A stretch of 26,320 nucleotides of DNA, from the NCBI GenBank assembly GCA_946477805.1, contig CAMKZP010000008.1:1-26320 (forward strand), written 5' to 3'. Position numbers and translations under genes: made by a program. This document shows positions 1 to 5,677 of the stretch, in pieces. How positions within the stretch are numbered: position 1 is the stretch's first letter; each line of letters starts with the position of its first letter. The stretch is from an uncultured Enterobacter sp. (GTDB lineage: Bacteria; Pseudomonadota; Gammaproteobacteria; Enterobacterales; Enterobacteriaceae). The notes below the pieces were generated by a model, which searched no databases, had not been told where the DNA came from, and was given only the letters and a program-made list of their open reading frames with translations.

Positions 1-1056
1 CTCCGTATCAGCCTCAGCATTGAATATGATACCAGTCCTCAATTTCCATTTATATGCAGTTGAATGATACTCAAGATCAGATATAAGTTCTGGGTCATCA
101 TTAAAAATTGGACTAAAAAATTGATTTATAGCATCGCATTTGGGCTTATCCCCACTAAAGAGATTCTGCCTAACTCTTTTCTTCAGGATATTACGCATAA
201 ACTCAAGAGGATTGTCAGAGGTCATCACCTTCTTGCGAAATTCAAGAACTCGCTTCAGAAATGGTTTCTGTGTTTTGTCTGTTGCATCGGTTAGAACGGA
301 GAGCATATCATGCTCAAGCAGAACCTCTCTGGGTAAAGGAAGTTTGTCACCACCTGCATGATGTGTGTTGAGATTATAAACCGTCTTCTCGTTAGTAATG
401 CATTGTGGGGCGGTATACTCTCCATTAAAATCAAATAGAATAAATTTACATCTTTCCCTAAAATGGTTGCCGAGAATATGTTTAACCTGGGCAGTACCTG
501 CTTTGTATAGCGCGGCTAGGGTGTTTGACTTTCCGCTACCAGTATTACCGAAAATTGCAATGTGCGAATTAATAAGGCCATTGATTGGTAGTGCAATCTC
601 AATATCTTCAAGGTCTGTACGAGTAAACCTCATTACAGTTTCGTCTGCATCAGCTATCTGATGCACCGTATGTATCATCTCTTCAGTCACTACGAAGGCT
701 TCATTGCCGATGAGAGGTAGTTCACGCGAGCCACCAATGAAGCAACCAGTACGATCAATGTAACCCGTCAGAGTTGATGTCAGGTATCGCCGATATCGCC
801 AAGCATCACTGCCGCTCCCACCTAGATGTTTTTCCTCAATGACTCGTTCCGCTTCAACCTTGCCGATCAGGCTCATGAAACCTTTTTTTATTTCAATGAA
901 GCTACCCACTGATACATTTCTTAGAACTTTCCCATGATAAAATAAATCACTGAGATTTTTGTTTTTATCTACCAAAATGGTCACAGCGCGTCCAGAAACC
1001 TCGCAGACTTCGCCTATACGGAGCACCGCTTCCTCTTCAGTAAAGTGCCTGCTCAT
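1..1056 (-). CDS. HerA-like ATPase of a SIR2-HerA defence pair (C-terminus outside window)
   Basis: The frame is open from ATG at 1056 to the left edge, giving the first 352 residues (MSRHFTEEEAVLRIG...). The N-terminal ~150 residues look like the small beta-barrel (HAS-barrel) domain of HerA/FtsK-type translocases. A Walker A motif, GNTGSGKSN, lies at residues 170-178, and FILFDFNGEY at about 205-214 resembles the D-x-(H/N)-G-E-Y stretch typical of HerA. Walker B, the sensor residues and the C-terminus lie beyond the edge. Its ATG overlaps the TGA of the upstream SIR2 gene (ATGA), so the two are translationally coupled. In the family, HerA forms a hexameric ATPase ring that assembles with SIR2-like NAD-consuming effectors to abort phage infection; that role here is inferred from pairing and motifs. 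Confidence 0.85.
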   Translation of the reverse strand, partial: MSRHFTEEEAVLRIGEVCEVSGRAVTILVDKNKNLSDLFYHGKVLRNVSVGSFIEIKKGFMSLIGKVEAERVIEEKHLGGSGSDAWRYRRYLTSTLTGYIDRTGCFIGGSRELPLIGNEAFVVTEEMIHTVHQIADADETVMRFTRTDLEDIEIALPINGLINSHIAIFGNTGSGKSNTLAALYKAGTAQVKHILGNHFRERCKFILFDFNGEYTAPQCITNEKTVYNLNTHHAGGDKLPLPREVLLEHDMLSVLTDATDKTQKPFLKRVLEFRKKVMTSDNPLEFMRNILKKRVRQNLFSGDKPKCDAINQFFSPIFNDDPELISDLEYHSTAYKWKLRTGIIFNAEADTE

Positions 1057-2096
1057 CTCGAGCCTCCCAGATAGCACGTGATAATGTTATTCATTACCGA
1101 GAAATCAACATTTCCTCCCGGGCGATAAATAACCTCTACGTTTGAGTAATCTCGAAATCTCTCCATAAATCCGCTAACACTGGCCTCATCGTAAGCAAAA
1201 ATCAGCAGTTTCAGGGTAGCGTTTCGTAAGGCTTTTTTAGTTATTGTTTCAAGGTGCTCATCAGCAAACGAGAACCCAAAGACAATTAGCAGGGTTGCTT
1301 CTTTATCAAGCTCATTGGAATAGGTTCTCAGTAAATCATAATAAACGTTCTGTAGTAGAGTCTCTTTAAACTTCTCCTTGCGTGGAAGAATAAGTGTATG
1401 AGCAAGTACCCATTCTTTCATTTCGGCTGGGGTGGGAAAGTTAAACGGCTTAATATCTGCAATGCGATAAATAATCTTTCCTTTAGAATGTTTCCAAGAG
1501 AGTGACCCATGAAGTTTTATAAGGTTAACAGTAGGAAGTTCAACTTTATAATTATACAGATTCCCAGTTGCACTTACCGAATGGTTAAAGCTGCCCGCAT
1601 CAAATTCCTGATCTCCCCAAACATTTGATCTTCTATTAAAACCATCATTAAAAAGAATGTTATTATTACGAGTGGCTGCTTCTTCAATGAATAAATCATA
1701 ATTAGTTGTAAAAACGTTAATACGCCTCGGAAGTAGGCCAGTCCGGCGTCGAGTCAGTATCTTTTCCAGTGAAGACATAAAAGCATCATAATTCTTACGG
1801 GTACATTCTAAATTGGTGATCACCTGAGGTGCGAAGGGGGCACCATGGCCGCGCTGCAGCATGCATTCATGAGGAAGCCAAACAGCTGATAAAAAGTCAG
1901 TGCCCATCCTGAAGTATTCTTCTTCCTGCTCATCATTAATAAGTTGCTGAAGGTCCGTTTCGATTGTCCCCAGTACTTTAATCGCAGGGAGGGATGCACC
2001 AGAACCGATGAGAAAGTTAATGTTAGCTGACTGAAATACCCGCTCAAAGTAGTCTCGGTCACTATCGTTACCGTAGTATGCGCGCTTAGCTGCCAT
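1053..2096 (-). CDS. SIR2-like NAD-hydrolase effector protein (antiphage SIR2-HerA pair)
   Basis: A 347-residue protein, MAAKRAYYGNDSDRDYFERV.... It shows the SIR2-like Rossmann signatures: FLIGSGASLP at residues 28-37 (NAD phosphate-binding G-x-G-A-S), FTTNYDLF at 129-136 (T-x-N-Y-D), LHGSLSW at 195-201 with the presumptive catalytic His196, and VFGFSFADEHL at 272-282. These match the SIR2_2/SIR2-like group found in prokaryotic defence proteins rather than deacetylase sirtuins, and I see no Cys4 zinc module. The start at 2096 is supported by AGAAGG upstream. Its stop overlaps the start of the HerA-like gene. The likely role is phage-triggered NAD+ depletion by the SIR2-HerA complex; this is family knowledge, not visible in the DNA. 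Confidence 0.85.
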   Translation of the reverse strand: MAAKRAYYGNDSDRDYFERVFQSANINFLIGSGASLPAIKVLGTIETDLQQLINDEQEEEYFRMGTDFLSAVWLPHECMLQRGHGAPFAPQVITNLECTRKNYDAFMSSLEKILTRRRTGLLPRRINVFTTNYDLFIEEAATRNNNILFNDGFNRRSNVWGDQEFDAGSFNHSVSATGNLYNYKVELPTVNLIKLHGSLSWKHSKGKIIYRIADIKPFNFPTPAEMKEWVLAHTLILPRKEKFKETLLQNVYYDLLRTYSNELDKEATLLIVFGFSFADEHLETITKKALRNATLKLLIFAYDEASVSGFMERFRDYSNVEVIYRPGGNVDFSVMNNIITCYLGGSR

Positions 2097-2702
2097 TTTA
2101 CCCTTCTATAAAACATTGGATTTATCTGTAAGTTATTTAATCTTAACGCTGAGCTCAATACTTTGACATCACTTCTTCAGGCGATTGTGATGATTTCTTC
2201 TTGAGCAAAAGTACACTCGGGGAGTAGACCCTTCGTGCCACAAGCTTTCTAACTATCTTCAAAAAATAGGTCTTAAAAGTGCGCCAACAAAGTTGCAAGG
2301 TCCGCTCATCGCTCATAACTGCCATTCACAACCCTTATGGTTGAAAAGGCAGACATGAGCTATGGGGACCAGCAATAATGAAAGAAATTGGACCTGTTGG
2401 CGCGTGGCGAACAAGGCACATAGGGCCGGAACAAAAAAGCCCGCAAAAGTGATTTTTCACGTCACTAGGGAGCCAAGACTGCTTTGCGTATCCTTTGGGT
2501 CTCCTCACAGTCTGGTCGGTGTGCTACTGAGACAGTTAAATTCCTGTTGTTGCTAGTGGTGTTCTATAACTGTCCAATCACGATTGGCGGAGCTGGATTG
2601 AAGCGACATTAAATGCTAACTGTCTGATTTATCTTATTAAGTAGTGGTAATCAATGCCTCAGCAGTATTTGGCAAAGATTAGCCCTGCTTTAAGACTCAA
2701 AG

Positions 2703-2722
2703 CACTGTTTATAGAAACAGTA
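2703..2722. promoter_or_regulatory. LexA-type (SOS box) palindrome
   Basis: The sequence CACTGTTTATAGAAACAGTA contains the invariant CTG-N10-CAG core and a perfect 7-bp inverted repeat, ACTGTTT/AAACAGT. It agrees with 16 of 20 positions of the enterobacterial LexA consensus. A -10-like TATGAT follows at 2727-2732, so a repressor bound here could occlude a promoter. It lies about 125 bp upstream of the small-gene operon start. A short hairpin with no LexA role is the alternative. Confidence 0.45.
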
Positions 2723-2761
2723 TTTCTATGATCTGCATCACGATTAGTCCTTGCAATAATG

Positions 2762-2790
2762 TTGTTATCGATTTTTTTCTGGAATACTAT
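2762..2790 (+). promoter_or_regulatory. Candidate sigma70 promoter of the small-gene operon
   Basis: TTGTTA (2762-2767) and TACTAT (2785-2790) are separated by 17 bp, each matching 4 of 6 consensus bases. Transcription would start near 2797, leaving a leader of about 50 bases before the ATG at 2849. It was chosen on spacing and position only. Confidence 0.35.
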
Positions 2791-2848
2791 ATGTAGTTGT
2801 AATTGTTCGTAAGCTGTCAATATATTGTATTTCTCTTGGAGATATTCT

Positions 2849-3097
2849 ATGGCTATTAACAAAAAGCAATCCTCACCTAAGCTCGCCTCTCAAGCAGCGA
2901 AAGCTCTACAAGATGAAAACTCATCTGAAATCAAGAAGAAGCTTGCTGCTTCTGTTGTCGCACAAGCCCGGACTGGTAAGCAAACTGGTGCTGAGATGGA
3001 GACATTAGCTTCCGATGTTATGAAAAGTTCAAAGTATAGCGAGGAAACCAAAAGCTATGCTGCGTCATTGTTGTCGCAGTCGAATAAACCTCGTTAA
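2849..3097 (+). CDS. Unnamed 82-aa helical protein with internal duplication (operon gene A)
   Basis: I do not recognise a named family. The ATG at 2849 is preferred over an upstream TTG at 2825 because GGAG (2838-2841) sits 7 bases before it. The 82-residue product, MAINKKQSSPKLASQAAK..., is rich in Ala, Ser, Lys and Gln, has no hydrophobic segment or signal peptide, and should be mostly helical and soluble. It contains two related halves: LASQAAKALQDENSSEIKKK followed by LAASVVAQ, and later LASDVMKSSKYSEETKSY followed by AASLLSQ. The shared pattern is LAS-x3-K-...-S-E-x-x-K-x-x-A-A-S-x-x-x-Q. The gap to the next gene is 22 bp, so it is probably the first gene of a four-gene operon. It does not carry the PxMQ motif of the other three products. 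Confidence 0.75.
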   Translation: MAINKKQSSPKLASQAAKALQDENSSEIKKKLAASVVAQARTGKQTGAEMETLASDVMKSSKYSEETKSYAASLLSQSNKPR

Positions 3098-3119
3098 GTT
3101 CAGCTAAAGGAATCAATAA

Positions 3120-3773
3120 GTGGCAAGGACTGAAGAGGAGCGAGCTCAAGCAACATCAATTTTCGCTACTTACAAAGCTGAAGTTGATAAGCGTGAGCTT
3201 TCTAATACTGACAATTATGATAAGAACATACTGACGTTATCATCTGCTGGCCTTGCCATCTCATTAACTGTCTTTAAAGATATAGCCCCTCATAATCAAA
3301 CGGCGCATATTTGGCTGCTTTACTCTGCATGGGTATTATTTGGATGTGCAATATTATCAACAATATTCAGTTTCTTGATTAGTAATGCAGCACTGAGGGC
3401 TCAGTTAGAAATAGCTCATAAATATTACATCGAAGAAGATGAAAGTGTTTTTGGGAAAGTAAGCCTCGAATCAAAGGCTTTGGATTGGGTGAATAGGTTT
3501 TCAGGTGGTTTTTTTGTTTTAGCTATAATCTCGGTCATTACATTTGGTGTGATCAACTTTGATAGAAGAACGGAGGTAAGCAAAAGCGATATGGTTAATA
3601 AAACGCAGCAAATTAATAACGATGGGGTGCCACCACCAATGATGCAAAGAGTACCTGTTGATAAAGGTGCTACGGTCCCCCTCATGCAACCAGTAACACA
3701 AACAAATCAGACAGATGCAACAGTAAACGGTACTCCTTCACCTACAACATCTACTGATTCCGCCAAAAACTAA
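3120..3773 (+). CDS. Unnamed membrane protein with two PxMQ motifs in its tail (operon gene B)
   Basis: This 217-residue protein has a GTG start, supported by AAAGGA (3106-3111) 8 bases upstream. The order is: a charged N-terminal region (1-35); a moderately hydrophobic segment, ILTLSSAGLAISLTVF (about 37-52); a strong segment, IWLLYSAWVLFGCAILSTIF (64-83, continuing to about 88); a charged loop (89-126); and a third segment, FFVLAIISVITFGVINF (about 131-147). A polar 70-residue tail follows. The tail carries DGVPPPMMQRVPV (168-180) and KGATVPLMQPVTQ (182-194), then a Thr/Ser/Asn/Pro-rich end. The same motif pair makes up most of the two downstream peptides. I do not know a named family. A membrane anchor or channel-like effector is possible, but this is inference. 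Confidence 0.75.
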   Translation: MARTEEERAQATSIFATYKAEVDKRELSNTDNYDKNILTLSSAGLAISLTVFKDIAPHNQTAHIWLLYSAWVLFGCAILSTIFSFLISNAALRAQLEIAHKYYIEEDESVFGKVSLESKALDWVNRFSGGFFVLAIISVITFGVINFDRRTEVSKSDMVNKTQQINNDGVPPPMMQRVPVDKGATVPLMQPVTQTNQTDATVNGTPSPTTSTDSAKN

Positions 3774-4134
3774 ATTAACGTCAGGAGCTAACTTGAACGA
3801 TAAATCTAAGGTAATACACTCAGGCTTAGGGATGGATGGGGCAATTATGCCTTCCATGCAGCGTGTATTTGTAGGAAATGGTGCAAATGTTCCTCAGATG
3901 CAGGCGATCCCTACCGCCCGAGCTTCGCAACAATCATCTGGAGGAACTACTCAGCAACCTTCCACAACTTCGTCCAATAGCCGCGAATAAATAAGGAGCC
4001 TAGTAATGAGTTCAAATAATTACAAAACAGTTCGTATTGGAGATGGTGCCATATCACCTCTGATGGTTAAAGTATCAAACTCTAGCATTGAGAAACACGG
4101 CGCAACGATGCCGAAAATGCAGCCAGTTCCCAGT
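3621..4134 (+). repeat. Six coding copies of a 13-residue PxMQ motif across three genes
   Basis: Copies lie at 3621-3659, 3663-3701, 3835-3873, 3877-3915, 4042-4080 and 4096-4134, two per gene. The shared pattern is [DKNH]-G-[AV]-x-x-P-x-M-[QV]-x-[VI]. First copies begin DG and second copies begin KG, NG or HG, so the unit that was duplicated is a pair, not a single motif. Conservation is at protein level; the DNA copies have diverged. Confidence 0.8.
3793..3990 (+). CDS. Unnamed 65-aa peptide with two PxMQ motifs (operon gene C)
   Basis: The start is a TTG at 3793 with AGGAG (3783-3787) five bases upstream; no ATG suits the frame better. The 65-residue product has no signal peptide or membrane segment. 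A short polar lead (MNDKSKVIHSGLGM) is followed by DGAIMPSMQRVFV (15-27) and NGANVPQMQAIPT (29-41), then a Gln/Ser/Thr-rich, apparently disordered tail (42-65). The two motif copies are offset by 14 residues, exactly as in the membrane protein encoded 19 bp upstream, so the peptide looks like a free copy of that protein's tail. No function is known to me. Confidence 0.65.
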   Translation: MNDKSKVIHSGLGMDGAIMPSMQRVFVGNGANVPQMQAIPTARASQQSSGGTTQQPSTTSSNSRE

Positions 4135-4188
4135 CAATCATCAGGCAGTGCTCCCTCAGCCGCTAAAACAACGAATAATAAACAGTAG
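4006..4188 (+). CDS. Unnamed 60-aa peptide with two PxMQ motifs (operon gene D)
   Basis: The ATG at 4006 is preceded by AAGGAG (3993-3998) with 7-base spacing, the best ribosome-binding site in the operon. The 60-residue product contains DGAISPLMVKVSN (13-25, with V in place of the usual Q) and HGATMPKMQPVPS (31-43), followed by a Ser/Ala/Asn-rich tail ending NNKQ. The copies are offset by 18 residues rather than 14. It is evidently a paralogue of the preceding 65-aa peptide, and the gap to it is only 15 bp. There is no signal peptide, Cys residue or membrane segment. It could be a binding peptide, a modified-peptide precursor or a regulator of the membrane protein; the sequence does not decide. 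Confidence 0.65.
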   Translation: MSSNNYKTVRIGDGAISPLMVKVSNSSIEKHGATMPKMQPVPSQSSGSAPSAAKTTNNKQ

Positions 4189-4205
4189 CCTAACCATCGA
4201 TACGG

Positions 4206-4227
4206 GCCTTTGCGCTGAAGTAAAGGC
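4206..4227 (+). terminator. Weak hairpin after the small-gene operon
   Basis: GCCTTT (4206-4211) and AAAGGC (4222-4227) can form a 6-bp stem with a 10-base loop, 18 bp past the last stop codon of the operon. The downstream sequence, TTGTCATT, is not a proper T-run, so termination activity is uncertain. Confidence 0.25.
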
Positions 4228-4659
4228 TTGTCATTACACAAATACATGACTTGCTCCCCATTGACTTAAACACCGCTATTTGAGTAATGCCTCTGTAAGT
4301 ATCCCTGTAAAACGGCCCCTCGCTTTCTGCGCCCACTTAGGTTTGACAGTGCAATACGTTTAGTTCAACTAGTATTACTTCTGATATATCATTTTATGAT
4401 GACGTGGAGGACGGGGGATTCTGGTAACGGTAAGAAGTGAAAGGGAAGAAGATCTTGCTGCAGGTGGGCGGACTGGTGAAGATTCCCATGTGATTGGTGG
4501 AGGACATATGCTGTCAGGTTTTCCCGCTTACTATAGGGGATTTCCCCACCTTATTCCCCGCGACAAAATCACGTTAAGACCAGCGGATTAAGGTGAAATG
4601 ATAATTCCCCCGTTTTCCCCGTATTTTCTACTTCATTACGAATGATCTGAGAGAAAGGA

Positions 4660-4687
4660 ACCGTAGAGGACCGTAGAAAGACCGTAG
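4660..4687. repeat. Three ACCGTAG repeats at 10-11 bp spacing
   Basis: ACCGTAG occurs at 4660-4666, 4670-4676 and 4681-4687, and a fourth copy lies at 4805-4811, just outside the tRNA terminator. Spacing of about one helical turn places the three clustered copies on one DNA face, as expected for a cooperative binding site such as integrase arm sites. The binding protein is unknown. Confidence 0.5.
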
Positions 4688-4821
4688 CAGTGAGGTTAGG
4701 AAAAGGTACATCAGAGGATGTTGAGGGGTCTAAAAGTAACGAACATCTGCGAAAATGGCGAGAAATCCAGCAAACAAATAACGTGTTGCAACGACCAGAA
4801 ATCTACCGTAGCTAAGAAAGG

Positions 4822-4846
4822 AAAAAGCCCCGCTTTGCAGCGAGGC
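4822..4846 (-). terminator. Rho-independent terminator of tRNA-Phe
   Basis: On the minus strand, GCCTCGC-TGCAAA-GCGGGGC forms a 7-bp stem (one G-U pair) followed directly by TTTTT. It lies 11 bases beyond the tRNA CCA end. Confidence 0.8.
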
Positions 4847-4857
4847 CTTATGAATAG

Positions 4858-4933
4858 TGGTGCCCGGACTCGGAATCGAACCAAGGACACGGGGATTTTC
4901 AATCCCCTGCTCTACCGACTGAGCTATCCGGGC
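4858..4933 (-). tRNA. pheU: tRNA-Phe (anticodon GAA)
   Basis: The minus strand reads a complete 76-nt tRNA beginning GCCCGGATAGCTC and ending GTCCGGGCACCA with encoded CCA. The acceptor stem GCCCGGA/TCCGGGC, the D-loop AGTCGGTAGA, the anticodon GAA (4898-4900 on the complement) in a GATTGAAAATC arm, and the T-arm GGTTCGATTCC are all visible. Its 3' end faces the accessory DNA to the left, and the position upstream of yjdC-dsbD matches E. coli pheU, a known island integration site. The symbol is assigned by synteny. Confidence 0.97.
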
Positions 4934-4943
4934 AACGGAGCGC

Positions 4944-4972
4944 ATTAAACCGCAATCGCGCCGGATGGTCAA
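4944..4972 (-). promoter_or_regulatory. Promoter of tRNA-Phe
   Basis: On the minus strand TTGACC (4967-4972) and TTTAAT (4944-4949) are 17 bp apart. They are followed by a GC-rich discriminator, GCGCTCC, typical of stable-RNA promoters under stringent control. The tRNA begins 11 bases after the -10. Confidence 0.8.
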
Positions 4973-5052
4973 CCTTATTTCTGGAAAAGCTGTTCAACTG
5001 CTTAAGTTTGCGGCAGTCGGCGCGTTTGCGCCTGTGAGCCAGGCATGCTGGC

Positions 5053-5628
5053 TTAAGTCAGCGCGCCGCCCATACGGCACTGTGCGAAGCGCAGAATATC
5101 TTCAGCAAGCCGGTGAGCCGTATCCACATCGGCCTGGCTGCGGTTTACCAGCATCCGGCTCAGGCAGCCTTCCAGCACCAGTTCCATCTGCTTTGCCACC
5201 ATCGCCGGATCGTCCACTTCAAGCGTGGTCAGCAGTTCATGGGTGAAATCGTGCGCCGCACGTTTTTGCTGATCCGCCAACTGGTGGATAGGGTGCCCGG
5301 GGTCGGGGTAGTAAGTGCAGGCAGCGATAAACAGACAGCCCGGATAGCGGTTGTTGCTGACACAATCGGTCAGGGCGGTATACCGCGCCAGCAGTTTTTG
5401 CTCCGCGGTCAGCTCTTCATTCAGCATCAGCTGTCGGCGCCAGATATCCACCTGCTGGCTGAGGTAGCGCAGGGCATCGTACAGCAGCGCCTCTTTATTG
5501 GGCCAGAAGCGCGTAAGTTCGTCCAGCGGGTAATCGATACGGTCGGCTACCATCTCAAGCGTGGTGCTGGCGATCCCTTGTATTTCAAGTAATTGTAGGG
5601 CTTGTCCCAGTACGTCTTCGCGTTGCAC
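5053..5628 (-). CDS. yjdC: TetR-family transcriptional regulator YjdC
   Basis: The GTG at 5628 is chosen because GGAGGAG precedes it closely and it gives 191 residues, the length of E. coli YjdC; the open frame extends 31 codons further without support. The N-terminal ~55 residues form a TetR-type helix-turn-helix (EDVLGQALQLLEIQGIAS, then TLEMVADRIDYPLDELTRFW). The C-terminal ligand domain is close to E. coli YjdC (for example YPGCLFIAACTYYPDPGHPI and LVLEGCLSRMLVNRSQADV). It lies 49 bp downstream of dsbD in the same direction and may be read from that transcript. Its ligand and targets are not evident here. Confidence 0.93.
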   Translation of the reverse strand: MQREDVLGQALQLLEIQGIASTTLEMVADRIDYPLDELTRFWPNKEALLYDALRYLSQQVDIWRRQLMLNEELTAEQKLLARYTALTDCVSNNRYPGCLFIAACTYYPDPGHPIHQLADQQKRAAHDFTHELLTTLEVDDPAMVAKQMELVLEGCLSRMLVNRSQADVDTAHRLAEDILRFAQCRMGGALT

Positions 5629-5677
5629 GGTTTTCTCCTCCGTTAGTCCCAACGGTTTGTCCCGTTTCAAGTGTTGT

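Larger units (their letters stand above)
2097..2848. other. AT-rich intergenic region between two divergent accessory units
   Basis: This 750-bp gap separates the minus-strand SIR2-HerA pair from the plus-strand small-gene operon. I see no convincing gene. The two small open frames, 2362-2556 (+) and 2659-2862 (-, TTG start), have no recognisable domain or good ribosome-binding site. The gap must hold promoters for both units. On the right side I can point to a LexA-like palindrome and a sigma70-like promoter, listed separately. Confidence 0.5.
4189..4821. other. Gene-free right end of the island, next to tRNA-Phe
   Basis: I find no gene in this 630-bp stretch and, in particular, no integrase, which usually sits here in tRNA-Phe islands. 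It holds a weak hairpin after the operon (4206-4227), a short palindrome GGGGATTTCCCC at 4536-4547 with more TTCCCC runs to about 4615, and a cluster of ACCGTAG repeats at 4660-4687. It may be the decayed attachment-site side of the island. Confidence 0.5.

Noticed and set aside
1820..2158. 112-codon minus-strand open frame
   Set aside because: It overlaps the SIR2-like gene in another frame; that gene has clear motifs and a better start.
2362..2556. 64-codon plus-strand open frame in the gap
   Set aside because: It has no ribosome-binding site or recognisable motif, and its composition is unlike that of the neighbouring genes.
2659..2862. 67-codon minus-strand open frame
   Set aside because: It uses TTG without a ribosome-binding site, and it overlaps the LexA-like box and the start of the small-gene operon.
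4343..4375. TTGACA with a downstream TAGTAT as a promoter
   Set aside because: The spacer is about 21 bp, too long, and no gene follows.
4549..4616. Repeated TTCCCC runs as a possible CRISPR or iteron array
   Set aside because: The units are too short and irregular in length and spacing to be either; noted only as part of the gap description.
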